Shown: positions 7,913 to 16,152 of the stretch, piece by piece
Position numbering within the stretch: position 1 is the stretch's first letter
Layout: each line of letters begins with the position of its first letter
DNA from: JAAYJM01 sp964498585
GTDB lineage: Bacteria; Bacteroidota; Ignavibacteria; Kapaibacteriales; UBA2268
DNA length: 30,319 bases
Assembly: GCA_964498585.1 (NCBI GenBank)
Contig: CAZCHH010000043.1
Coordinates: 1 to 30,319, forward strand
Reading direction: 5' to 3'
Program-made: the position numbers and the translations under genes
The notes under the pieces: generated by a model
Told to the model about the DNA's origin: nothing
The model's input: only the letters and a program-made list of their open reading frames with translations
The model's database searches: none

Positions 7913-10804
7913 ATGAAAAAATTCAACCTCTTAATTGTTTTGCTTTTAATTTACACTCCTCTAATAGCAAATGAGGAAAATTTTACAAAAAGAATAATTG
8001 TAAAATTCAGTGAAAACAGTAAATATTTAAATTTACTAAACGATAAAAACGAAAATCAATTAGAAGAATTTTATATTTTTTTTAAAAATCATAAAGTTAA
8101 ACCGTTGATTTCCGAAAATACTATGACTGCTTTATATAAGAAAGCAAATGAGCGGGAAAAAAACAATAATCATATTCAAGCTACTCAAAATCAAATATAT
8201 TCTAAATTGATGTCAATTTTCCGGATTTTCCTGATTGAATATAGTTCGAACGTAGATGAAAGTATTATTATAGGAAAATTAATGAATAATCCGGAAATAG
8301 AGTATGCAGAATTAGTTCCAGAACGTAAATTATTATATACTCCAAATGATGCTGAGATTGATAAGCAGTATTATTTAAACCTAACTAAATGCTACTATGC
8401 CTGGGATATAATCAATAATTCTTCAATTCCTCTTGTTGCTATTGTGGATACTGGTATAGATTATAATCATGAAGATTTAGCAGCAAATATTTATATAAAT
8501 TCAGGCGAAACCGGTATAGACAAAAGTGGTGTTGATAAAAGAGTAAATAAGATTGATGACGATGAAAATGGGTTTATTGATGATTATCGTGGTTGGGATT
8601 TCGCAAGCAGCGATTCTGAAGATGGAGATAACGACCCCAAGCCGGGCAATCCGCATGGAACCCATGTTGCCGGGATTGTAGGTGGGATTGTAAATAATGG
8701 AATTGGAATTGCAGGGACAGGTTTTAATGTAAAACTATTGCCGGTTAAAATTGGCTCTGACAACTCATCTTCTACAGTCACAGATAAAAGTTTTGAAGCT
8801 ATTCTTTATGCCGCATCTTTTGGAGCAGATATAATAAATTGTTCATGGGGAGGCCCTGTCCGCTCTTATGCCGAAAACGAAATGATTGAAACTGCTACTA
8901 TGCTCGGCTCCCTTGTTGTTGCTGCTGCTGGTAATGACAATTCTGAAGTGTATTATTATCCGGCTTCCTACTATGGCGTTCTTTCTGTTGCCTCAACTGA
9001 TGAAGAAGATTATCGTTCCTTATTTTCTAATTATAATTATTCTGTTGATGTTACTGCGCCCGGTAGTTCTGTATATTCTACTTTTCCAAATAATTCTTAT
9101 GGCTACTCAGATGGTACTTCAATGGCTGCACCAATTGTTTCCGGTATTGCAGCTATGCTTCGTAATAAACATAATGAGCTTACTCCTCTTCAGGTAATTG
9201 AGCATATAAAAAATAATGCTGACAATATTGACGACCTAAATCCTTTCTATAAAGGAGTTTTGGGAACTGGCAGAGTAAACGCTTTTAAAACATTAGATAA
9301 TGATATTCAGAAATCAATTATTATAAAAGGATTCTACGCTGTCGATAACACTAACGATAGCGTGCTTTTACCTAATGAACAGGTTAATGTATATTTTACT
9401 TTTCTTAATGTTTTAAAAGCAGTTGGAGATGCAAGAGTTGAAGCAACTGCTGTTTCTTTTTATCCAGTCGAATTTGTTAATACAAATCTTGAACTTGGTT
9501 CTTTAATGAGTTTAGAAGAGAAAAGTTATTCTAATCCAATTTCATTTGTTATCCCTAATGATGTCGCCTTTAATTATGTTATTTATTTAAAATTAAAAAT
9601 ATATGAATACGAACAATTAATCAATACTGAATATATTCCATTAACGGTAAATCCTAATTACGTTACAATGAATGGAAACAACATTAGTGTTACTTTTAAT
9701 AGTATCGGCAATCTTGCTTATAATGATTATCCTACCAACAAGCAGGGAGATGGTTTTAATTATAAAAACATAAGAGATTTGCTGTATGAAGGCAGTTTAA
9801 TGGTTGCCCGTTCAAAGAAAAGGATTTCTAATGTTGCCCGTGGCGATAATCCCAATTATAAAGATAAATCATTTGAAACTTATGAGCGTTTTATTATTAA
9901 AAATCCCGGTGACACAGCTGCTTTCGAAGGAAGGGCTTTCTTTAAGGATAAAAAAGCAGATGAAGATGCCGGAGTTGATATTCTTCAAAAAGTATATCAA
10001 TTTGATGAAGAAGGGAAAAAAGATTTTATAATTTTAAGCTATGATATAATAAACAACTCTGAAAGCAATAGTGATTCAATTTATGTTGGTCTTTTTTTCG
10101 ATTGGGATATTGGTCCCAGTGGACTTTATAATTTCGTTAACTTCGATTCTTATTATGGTTTTGGTTATATTCGAAATGTTAGATATTCTCTTCCTTGGAT
10201 TGGAGTTAACCTTCTTTCCTCAAATAATCTTAATTTTTTTGCTATAGATAATGATGGCTGGATACCCGGCAATCCTGGTATTTATGATGGTTTCTCCAAT
10301 AGTGAGAAATGGATTATGATGACTGACGGAATTTCACGAAGACAATCTGAGGTTACTGATGCTTCGATGGTTTTAAGCGCCGGACCTATTAAACTGAAGG
10401 TAGGTGATACTGCTAAAGTTGCTTTCAGTATATTTTGCGGAAATAATTTAGATGAACTCAGATATTTTGATACCATTGCAAGACGAACTGCTATTGAATA
10501 CAATATTGCTGATGGTTCTTTTGCCCCTCTACCTCGTAAATTAATTATCAGTTCTGTTGCTCCTAATCCTGTTCAGGATGGTATCATCAACATTAATTAC
10601 GAAATTAATAACAATGCTTATATTAATCTGGATATTTATGATTCTTTTGGTAATTTGGTAACTAATATTTTTTCTTGGAATTATCAAAGGATTGGGAGAT
10701 ACAAGTATCAGTTCAACACTGATTACTTAAGTCAGGGCGCATATTTCGTTGTTTTAAGAAACGCCTTTACTAGTACTACGTATTCCTTTATTAAATGTAA
10801 GTAG
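7913..10804 (+). CDS. subtilisin-like serine protease (S8) with T9SS sorting domain
   Basis: 963 residues from ATG 7913. (An in-frame TTG at 7886 would add nine residues, but it falls inside a promoter box.) The order is: signal peptide (MKKFNLLIVLLLIYTPLIA); an I9-like propeptide region; then the S8 catalytic domain with Asp179 in AIVDTGID, His248 in PHGTHVAGI, oxyanion Asn341 in AAAGNDN and Ser403 in GTSMAAP (numbered from Met 7913). An acidic insert (DKRVNKIDDDENGFIDDYRGWDF) between Asp and His resembles the calcium-binding loop of many secreted subtilases. A ~400-residue beta-rich C-terminal region follows and a T9SS type A tail (VAPNPVQDG to TYSFIKCK) ends it. It is expected at the cell surface or in the medium. 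The substrate is unknown. Confidence 0.93.
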   Translation: MKKFNLLIVLLLIYTPLIANEENFTKRIIVKFSENSKYLNLLNDKNENQLEEFYIFFKNHKVKPLISENTMTALYKKANEREKNNNHIQATQNQIYSKLMSIFRIFLIEYSSNVDESIIIGKLMNNPEIEYAELVPERKLLYTPNDAEIDKQYYLNLTKCYYAWDIINNSSIPLVAIVDTGIDYNHEDLAANIYINSGETGIDKSGVDKRVNKIDDDENGFIDDYRGWDFASSDSEDGDNDPKPGNPHGTHVAGIVGGIVNNGIGIAGTGFNVKLLPVKIGSDNSSSTVTDKSFEAILYAASFGADIINCSWGGPVRSYAENEMIETATMLGSLVVAAAGNDNSEVYYYPASYYGVLSVASTDEEDYRSLFSNYNYSVDVTAPGSSVYSTFPNNSYGYSDGTSMAAPIVSGIAAMLRNKHNELTPLQVIEHIKNNADNIDDLNPFYKGVLGTGRVNAFKTLDNDIQKSIIIKGFYAVDNTNDSVLLPNEQVNVYFTFLNVLKAVGDARVEATAVSFYPVEFVNTNLELGSLMSLEEKSYSNPISFVIPNDVAFNYVIYLKLKIYEYEQLINTEYIPLTVNPNYVTMNGNNISVTFNSIGNLAYNDYPTNKQGDGFNYKNIRDLLYEGSLMVARSKKRISNVARGDNPNYKDKSFETYERFIIKNPGDTAAFEGRAFFKDKKADEDAGVDILQKVYQFDEEGKKDFIILSYDIINNSESNSDSIYVGLFFDWDIGPSGLYNFVNFDSYYGFGYIRNVRYSLPWIGVNLLSSNNLNFFAIDNDGWIPGNPGIYDGFSNSEKWIMMTDGISRRQSEVTDASMVLSAGPIKLKVGDTAKVAFSIFCGNNLDELRYFDTIARRTAIEYNIADGSFAPLPRKLIISSVAPNPVQDGIININYEINNNAYINLDIYDSFGNLVTNIFSWNYQRIGRYKYQFNTDYLSQGAYFVVLRNAFTSTTYSFIKCK

Positions 10805-10824
10805 TGCTTGACAACTATATGTGA

Positions 10825-10917
10825 GAATATTCACTTCGTTGCCAATGATATCTTTACATTTGTCTGACATTCCGAATCCCAATATGAAGTAAGACTTTTA
10901 TTTAAATGGAGATGACA
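10825..10917. repeat. dispersed palindrome copies (half of family A, one family B)
   Basis: GAATATTCACTTCGTTGCCAATGA resembles the right arm of family A. The segment at 10865-10917, from TGACATTCCGAATCCC to GGAGATGACA, is a family B copy. They lie between convergent genes ending at 10804 and 11012. Confidence 0.7.
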
Positions 10918-11011
10918 TCGTAATTTCTTGCAAACCATTTATGTTTATTTGTGGATAATATTTCTTCCACAAATTAACACAATTTTTTATAAATCATAAT
11001 AGAAAGATATT

Positions 11012-12475
11012 TCATTCAAATAATTGTTTATGAATTTGGTTAGCAATTAATTCAGAAGAATCGGGTAAAACAGCTGCAATTAATGAATTATTTGTAAAAC
11101 CAATAAAGCTACAATTTTCATTTTTGAGCAGCAAATCATTAAAAATTATTTTATATTTTTCCTTTTCAGATTTTAAAATATCATTGCCGCAAATCACAAG
11201 TAAATTAACTTCAACTAATTTATAATTTAATTTGCTTGGTATTTGTTCAATTAAAAAATTAATATCTGAATGTTTTTCTAATAAAAATGTAATACGGGAA
11301 ACGGAAAAAGATTGAAAGTAAATTTTAATTTCTCTTCTTTTAAAAAATTTGAGAAATTTATTTAAATACAAATGCATATTATTTTTTGCATTAAATTTTA
11401 TATCGAATAATAGACAATCTTTTTTTAAAACAATAGATTTGAACTCAGATTTATTTATATTACTTTCAGAACAAATCAATGTACCCCGAGAGTTTGTATT
11501 AAAAGTATTTAAAATGCGAACTGGAATATTTTTTACTAACGCTGGATAAATTGTGTCTGGATGAACTACTTTTGCTCCAAAAAATGAAAGCTCTTTAACT
11601 TCATCAAAAGAAATCTTATTAATTAATTTCCAATTTTTAATAATTTTTGGGTCTGATGTTAGAATGCCATCAACGTCAGTATAAATTCGAATTTCATTTG
11701 CATTAATACAAGAGCCAAGAATAGCAGCGGACAAATCAGAACCACCGCGACCAAGAGTAGTAGTTTTGTTTAAGAGGTTCGAAGCAATAAATCCTTGTGT
11801 TATAACTAATTTTGTTTTTTTGTTAGCTTTTATTTCTTTGTCAAAATTTTCGTATTGAAAACTAATATTAGATTCTAATGCCTTTTGATGATTGGCATTT
11901 GCAAACTGTAGATTTTCTTTCTGCAAATTAATTCCCAATTCAGTCCCAATAATTTTTATTGCATTTCTTTTGGTAGGTTTCATTAAAACTTTAGCAGAAG
12001 TAAAATTACTATCAGTTTTTATTACTTTTCTAGCATCAATTAAAATCGGTTTTAAAGAATTTTCGAGACATAAAAAGTGAAATATAGTTGTTGAAAGTAA
12101 TTCACCAAAACTCGCAGCCCTATCTAAAGAACGGGAACTACACTCTTTTAAAAGACGCACCCCATCAGCAATTTTGCGCAATTCATTGCAGTATCTTTGA
12201 ATTAGAACAGTACAATAATTGCGAAATTGTTCGTTGCGATGTAATTGGCAACATAAATTTATATGATAATTCTCTATTTCATCAATTGCTTTGCTGGGAA
12301 ATTCAGTATTCGTATTTGCAGCATCTTTTATTAAGCCAACTAATTTATCTGTAACGCCAGAACATGCTGAAAGTAAAACGACCTTTTCTTCATCTGTATT
12401 TCTAACAATTTTCAATACCTCACGCATTGAATTAGCATCCTTAACTGAGGTACCGCCGAATTTCATTATTATCAT
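11012..12475 (-). CDS. lysC: aspartate kinase (monofunctional)
   Basis: 487 residues. It phosphorylates L-aspartate with ATP, the first step to lysine (diaminopimelate), threonine and methionine. Diagnostic motifs are MKFGGTSVKDANSM at the N-terminus, SRSLDRAASFGELLS, TTLGRGGSDLSAA and YTDVDGILTSDP. The last ~145 residues hold two poorly conserved ACT-type regulatory domains. There is no homoserine dehydrogenase domain, unlike ThrA. ATG 12466, giving MKFGGTSV directly, is an alternative start. It begins 6 nt after the M50-like gene and ends a three-gene minus run. The symbol is by function; the paralogue class is uncertain. Confidence 0.92.
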   Translation of the reverse strand: MIIMKFGGTSVKDANSMREVLKIVRNTDEEKVVLLSACSGVTDKLVGLIKDAANTNTEFPSKAIDEIENYHINLCCQLHRNEQFRNYCTVLIQRYCNELRKIADGVRLLKECSSRSLDRAASFGELLSTTIFHFLCLENSLKPILIDARKVIKTDSNFTSAKVLMKPTKRNAIKIIGTELGINLQKENLQFANANHQKALESNISFQYENFDKEIKANKKTKLVITQGFIASNLLNKTTTLGRGGSDLSAAILGSCINANEIRIYTDVDGILTSDPKIIKNWKLINKISFDEVKELSFFGAKVVHPDTIYPALVKNIPVRILNTFNTNSRGTLICSESNINKSEFKSIVLKKDCLLFDIKFNAKNNMHLYLNKFLKFFKRREIKIYFQSFSVSRITFLLEKHSDINFLIEQIPSKLNYKLVEVNLLVICGNDILKSEKEKYKIIFNDLLLKNENCSFIGFTNNSLIAAVLPDSSELIANQIHKQLFE

Positions 12476-12481
12476 AAAATT

Positions 12482-13222
12482 TTATATAATTTGATTTGTT
12501 TGGCTTTTATCTGATTGAAACAAAAATCTTAATGTTAAATAAATTAGTAAAAAAGAAATAAGAATGATTACTCCTCCCCAGAACCAATAAGGTAATAAAA
12601 GATATTGTGAAATAACATAAGTATCTGAAGAAAAAACCTGTCCATTGACTGTGCCACCGCCAGTAAACAAATAGCCAATATTCATATACAAACTTGCAAA
12701 TGCCTGCACTCCAAGGAAACGTAATGTATATAGCTGCCAGGTATCATTTGCTTTAATACTGATGAAAAATAAGATGATTGCAAAAAGCAATACTATTCCG
12801 ATACCAAACCAAGAGCGAACCCATAAAATAACTGAAATAACAAAAACTATGCTTAAAAGCAAAATCACCAATCTTGAACGTTTAGCAGATTTAGAAAGCA
12901 AAATTAGAAATGTTCCGGCTATTGTAGGTCCAAGAGGTCCGGAAGCAGCAACAAACGCATTGGAAAGGCCGCCAAAATATAAAGGACCAGAAAATGAAGC
13001 TAAGCCGGAACCATTTTCATAAATTTCTAAACTATGAAAATTGCCACCCATTATTAGTGCTGCTATTCCATGTCCCATTTCATGAAACCAGGTACCAAGA
13101 ATTGTAAAAGGATAAAGTATTATTTTCCCGAAATCAAATTGCCAGATTACTGCGGTAATAACAGCAAAACCATATATAATAATGATTGAAAGTTGATTCT
13201 TGTTTTCTGTCTGTGTTGTCAT
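12482..13222 (-). CDS. M50-family-like integral membrane metalloprotease
   Basis: 246 residues with about six hydrophobic helices. The zinc motif is H47-E-M-G-H51 in TWFHEMGHGIAALIMGG, inside a membrane segment, as in the M50B-like family (PF13398 type) of site-2 proteases. The N/D-PDG third-ligand motif of classical S2P enzymes is not obvious; SGPLGPTIAG may occupy that place. It lies 10 nt after the Rieske gene and 6 nt before aspartate kinase. Intramembrane proteolysis is inferred from the family, and the substrate is unknown. Confidence 0.8.
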   Translation of the reverse strand: MTTQTENKNQLSIIIIYGFAVITAVIWQFDFGKIILYPFTILGTWFHEMGHGIAALIMGGNFHSLEIYENGSGLASFSGPLYFGGLSNAFVAASGPLGPTIAGTFLILLSKSAKRSRLVILLLSIVFVISVILWVRSWFGIGIVLLFAIILFFISIKANDTWQLYTLRFLGVQAFASLYMNIGYLFTGGGTVNGQVFSSDTYVISQYLLLPYWFWGGVIILISFLLIYLTLRFLFQSDKSQTNQII

Positions 13223-13232
13223 TTGTTTTAAA

Positions 13233-13742
13233 TTAGAATTCTATAGTAATAATATTTGTTTCGGAATTAAAATGTGTAGGAAATTGTTTAAGTGGTTTTT
13301 CTGCAGGACCAGTTATTACTGCACCATTATTATATGGGTCGAAAGAAGAGCCATGGCAATTACATTTAATTCTTTTAAAAATTTCGTCAAATGTTCCTGC
13401 CGGTAATTCGGTAATGTAATCTCTCATTATGCAATGCTCGTGTGTGCACATTGCAGAATAAGTAACAAAAGTATTTTCTTCGATTCTAATAACAATTACT
13501 GGTATTCCATAGTTTAATTTTTCAAAATATTTTAGGATACCATAACCAATTCTATTGAGTCTTTTCTTGTTTTCATCATCTTCATCGTCAATGCAAAATT
13601 CCCTTGTTACTCCAGATGAAGTTGGCTGCTTTTGCAAAAATTCCTCACAAGATGATAACGCAGATAGCATCGCACCAGAGCCAATTCCAATTCCAAGTAA
13701 CCCAATGTTGTCTTTTAAAAAATCTCGCCTTGATTTTTTCAT
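13233..13742 (-). CDS. Tat-exported Rieske [2Fe-2S] protein
   Basis: 169 residues. The N-terminus has a perfect twin-arginine motif (SRRDFLK, residues 4-10) and a weakly hydrophobic stretch, so the folded cluster protein is exported by Tat. LSALSSC32 resembles a lipobox, so lipid anchoring is possible. Cluster ligands are C99 and H101 (CTHEHC) and C127 and H130 (CNCHGSSF). C104 and C129 are placed to form the disulfide of high-potential bc1/b6f-type Rieske proteins. The gap between the two boxes is about 25 residues, longer than in many Rieske ferredoxins. No cytochrome b gene is adjacent, so whether it belongs to a bc complex or serves as a soluble carrier is open. Confidence 0.9.
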   Translation of the reverse strand: MKKSRRDFLKDNIGLLGIGIGSGAMLSALSSCEEFLQKQPTSSGVTREFCIDDEDDENKKRLNRIGYGILKYFEKLNYGIPVIVIRIEENTFVTYSAMCTHEHCIMRDYITELPAGTFDEIFKRIKCNCHGSSFDPYNNGAVITGPAEKPLKQFPTHFNSETNIITIEF

Positions 13743-14102
13743 TTTTATATTTCAGAATTAAATTTACTTGTAAAATAATTATTTCTTTATTTTATTAACG
13801 AATTAGTAATTAATTATTTCTTTATACGAAATTAAAAAAAAAATGCCTCTTTTTATACTTTTTTTTGACAAATTGCTTTTACTAGTATCATTCAATTTTT
13901 ATTAATTTTCAGTAGTAACTGATAATAAATGAGTTAAAGGGAAGTCAAAATATTAACATGTTGCTCGTATGACTGGATAGAAAGCACTGGACTTCTGAAA
14001 TCAATTTAAAAAAAATCATAAATTGATTTTATTGCTGTTTTATTTTTTAAAAAAATATTAATTTAAATTATAAATTAAGCAAATTTAAAAAAAGGAGCTA
14101 AA
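13743..14102. other. divergent intergenic region, no gene seen
   Basis: 360 nt of AT-rich sequence between the Rieske operon and adenine deaminase. It contains the hairpin listed next and a strong Shine-Dalgarno (AGGAG at 14093-14097, 5 nt from the ade ATG). I found no TAnnTTTG box on either strand, and nothing matching the conserved core of a purine riboswitch, although a purine-salvage gene follows. Confidence 0.6.
13998..14029 (+). repeat. AT-rich hairpin in the ade leader
   Basis: AAATCAATTT (13998-14007) pairs perfectly with AAATTGATTT (14020-14029) across a 12-nt loop, about 75 nt before the ade start. Stem stability is low because it is nearly all A-T. A regulatory role is only a possibility. 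Confidence 0.5.
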
Positions 14103-15734
14103 ATGTCAAATTCTTATAAAATTTCAGGTAATTTGGTTGATATTATTAATAAAAAGATTGAGCCATCAACTATAAGTGTAGAAAATGGTAAAATCGCATC
14201 AATCGAAAAATCAGATAGAGAATTAGGCAATTACATTATGCCCGGATTTGTTGATTCTCATATTCACATAGAAAGCTCAATGCTTGTTCCAAGTGAATTT
14301 GCTCGCTTTGCTGTAATTCACGGGACTGTTGCCACTTGCTCAGACCCGCATGAAATAGCAAATGTTCTCGGAATTAAAGGAGTGGAATTTATGCTTGAAA
14401 ATGCAGCTAAAGTTCATTTTAAATTCTATTTTGGTGCCTCGCCTTGTGTTCCTGCCACTACTTTTGAAAGTGCAGGAGCAAGCATATCTGCTGATGATAT
14501 TCGCTATTTATTTAAAGAAAAAGGTTTAAAATATTTAAGCGAAATGATGAATTTTCCCGGAGTAATTTACGATTTTCCCGATGTAATAGAAAAATTGAAT
14601 ATTGCAAAGGACTTTGTAAAGCCGATTGATGGACACTGCCCCGCTCTAAAAGGTGATGATTTAAAAAAATATGTTTCTGCAGGAATTTCAACAGACCACG
14701 AATGTTTTACTCTTGAGGAAGCATTGGAAAAAATCAATTTAGGTATGAAAATACTTATTCGCGAAGGGTCTGCTGCTAAAAATTACGATACATTATCATT
14801 TTTGCTCGAAACTCATCCTGAAATGTGTATGCTATGTAGCGATGACAAGCATCCAAATGATTTATTGGAAGGGCATATTAATCTTGTTGTAAAAAAAGCT
14901 GTTGCTCAAGGTTATGATTTATTTAATGTTTTAAGGGCTGCTATCTTAAATCCAACAGAACATTATAAATTAGATGTCGGTTTATTGAGACCGGGTGATG
15001 ATGCAGATTTCATTGTTGTTGATAATCTTTCTGATTTTAATGTAAAACAAACTTATATTCAAGGAAATTTAGTTGCTGAGAACAAAAAGTCATTACTTCA
15101 ACCAGTTGAAATTGATTTAGTAAATAATTTTAATATAAAAGAAAAGAAAGTATCAGATTTTGAAGTAAAAGCAGAAAAAGAAAAAATAAGAGTTATTGAA
15201 GCAATAGAAGGACAGTTGATTACAAATGAGTTAATTGAAGAAGTAAAGATAGAAGACGGGAAAATTGTTTCAAACGTAGAAAAAGATATTTTAAAACTCA
15301 CTGTAGTTAATCGATATAACGAATCAAATCCAGCTGTTGCATTCATTAAAAATTTTGGCTTAAAAAGAGGTGCTATTGCAACAAGTGTTGCCCACGACTC
15401 ACATAATATAATTGCAATAGGAACTAATGACGAAGTTCTGTGCAAAGCAGTAAATACTGTTATTCAGAACAAAGGTGGACTTGCGGTTGTAAATAATGGG
15501 AATGCCTTATCTCTTCCGATGCCAATAGGCGGAATAATGAGTAATGAAGATGCAACAACAGTAGCAAATAAATACACTCAATTAGATGAAGCAGCGAAAA
15601 AATTAGGATGCACTCTTTCGGCTCCTTTTATGGCGCTTTCCTTTATCGCATTACTGGTGATACCCAAAATCAAGTTAAGCGATAAAGGACTTTTTAATGG
15701 TGAATCTTTTCAATTTATTGATTTGCAAGTGTAA
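14103..15734 (+). CDS. ade: adenine deaminase
   Basis: 543 residues, a usual length for bacterial Ade. It converts adenine to hypoxanthine and ammonia in purine salvage, in the cytoplasm. Amidohydrolase metal motifs are visible: H53-I-H55 in GFVDSHIHIESS, D81-P-H83-E84 in TCSDPHEIANV, and CSDDKHPNDLLEGH in the middle. The C-terminal domain (NPAVAFIKNFGLKRGAIATS, VAHDSHNIIAIG) is also typical. Start ATG 14103 is supported by AGGAG 5 nt upstream. Its stop directly abuts the stop of the convergent ATPase gene (TAA|TTA at 15732-15737) with no spacer, so any terminator must lie inside the opposing gene. Confidence 0.96.
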   Translation: MSNSYKISGNLVDIINKKIEPSTISVENGKIASIEKSDRELGNYIMPGFVDSHIHIESSMLVPSEFARFAVIHGTVATCSDPHEIANVLGIKGVEFMLENAAKVHFKFYFGASPCVPATTFESAGASISADDIRYLFKEKGLKYLSEMMNFPGVIYDFPDVIEKLNIAKDFVKPIDGHCPALKGDDLKKYVSAGISTDHECFTLEEALEKINLGMKILIREGSAAKNYDTLSFLLETHPEMCMLCSDDKHPNDLLEGHINLVVKKAVAQGYDLFNVLRAAILNPTEHYKLDVGLLRPGDDADFIVVDNLSDFNVKQTYIQGNLVAENKKSLLQPVEIDLVNNFNIKEKKVSDFEVKAEKEKIRVIEAIEGQLITNELIEEVKIEDGKIVSNVEKDILKLTVVNRYNESNPAVAFIKNFGLKRGAIATSVAHDSHNIIAIGTNDEVLCKAVNTVIQNKGGLAVVNNGNALSLPMPIGGIMSNEDATTVANKYTQLDEAAKKLGCTLSAPFMALSFIALLVIPKIKLSDKGLFNGESFQFIDLQV

Positions 15735-16148
15735 TTACTTATTTATCAAGAACTTCATAGTAAGCTGACGTCCATTATCTGAGAAAATAGCTTCGTCAGA
15801 AAGTTGTTGAATCAGAAATACACCCCGCCCTCCTTCACGTAATAAGTTTCTCGGGTCGCGTGGGTCGGGTATAATTTCTGGATTAAAACCTCTCCCCTCA
15901 TCAATAACAACAAAAATGATTTCATTATCAAGCACTCTTATTGAAAAATCAACTTTCTTTGTTGCATCATATTTATTGCCATGACTAACGGCATTGTTAA
16001 CAGCTTCGGTAACAGCAATTAAAATATTATAAATTCTTTCATCAGATAAGGATAAAGTATTTTTCATATCCCAAATTAATGGCTCTATTATTTTAACGGC
16101 ATTTTTATCGCTTGCCAGCGTTTTATGAATATAAATTAATTCTTCCAT
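15735..16148 (-). CDS. RsbW/SpoIIAB-like anti-sigma ATP-binding protein
   Basis: 137 residues, one GHKL ATPase domain (HATPase_c_2). The N box is TEAVNNAVSHGNKYD (E48, N51, N52), G1 is DEGRGFNP (D83, G85, G87) and G2 is GGRGVFLIQQL. There are no sensor or phospho-acceptor domains, which fits stand-alone anti-sigma or switch-protein kinases of the RsbW type that phosphorylate a STAS antagonist. No STAS or PP2C gene is next to it. It begins 4 nt after the barrel gene stops, so the two are probably cotranscribed. The sigma or anti-sigma partner is unknown. Confidence 0.88.
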   Translation of the reverse strand: MEELIYIHKTLASDKNAVKIIEPLIWDMKNTLSLSDERIYNILIAVTEAVNNAVSHGNKYDATKKVDFSIRVLDNEIIFVVIDEGRGFNPEIIPDPRDPRNLLREGGRGVFLIQQLSDEAIFSDNGRQLTMKFLINK

Positions 16149-16152
16149 TTGA

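Noticed and set aside
12762..13022. Plus-strand ORF of 86 codons opposite the M50-like gene
   Set aside because: Antisense to a protein with a clear HEMGH motif and helices; composition reflects the opposite frame.
13743..14102. Purine riboswitch before adenine deaminase
   Set aside because: The conserved junction bases and paired loop sequences are not found; only an AT-rich hairpin is present.
15098..15445. 115-codon antisense ORF inside ade
   Set aside because: ade is certain by its motifs, and the antisense product is low-complexity Ser/Phe-rich.
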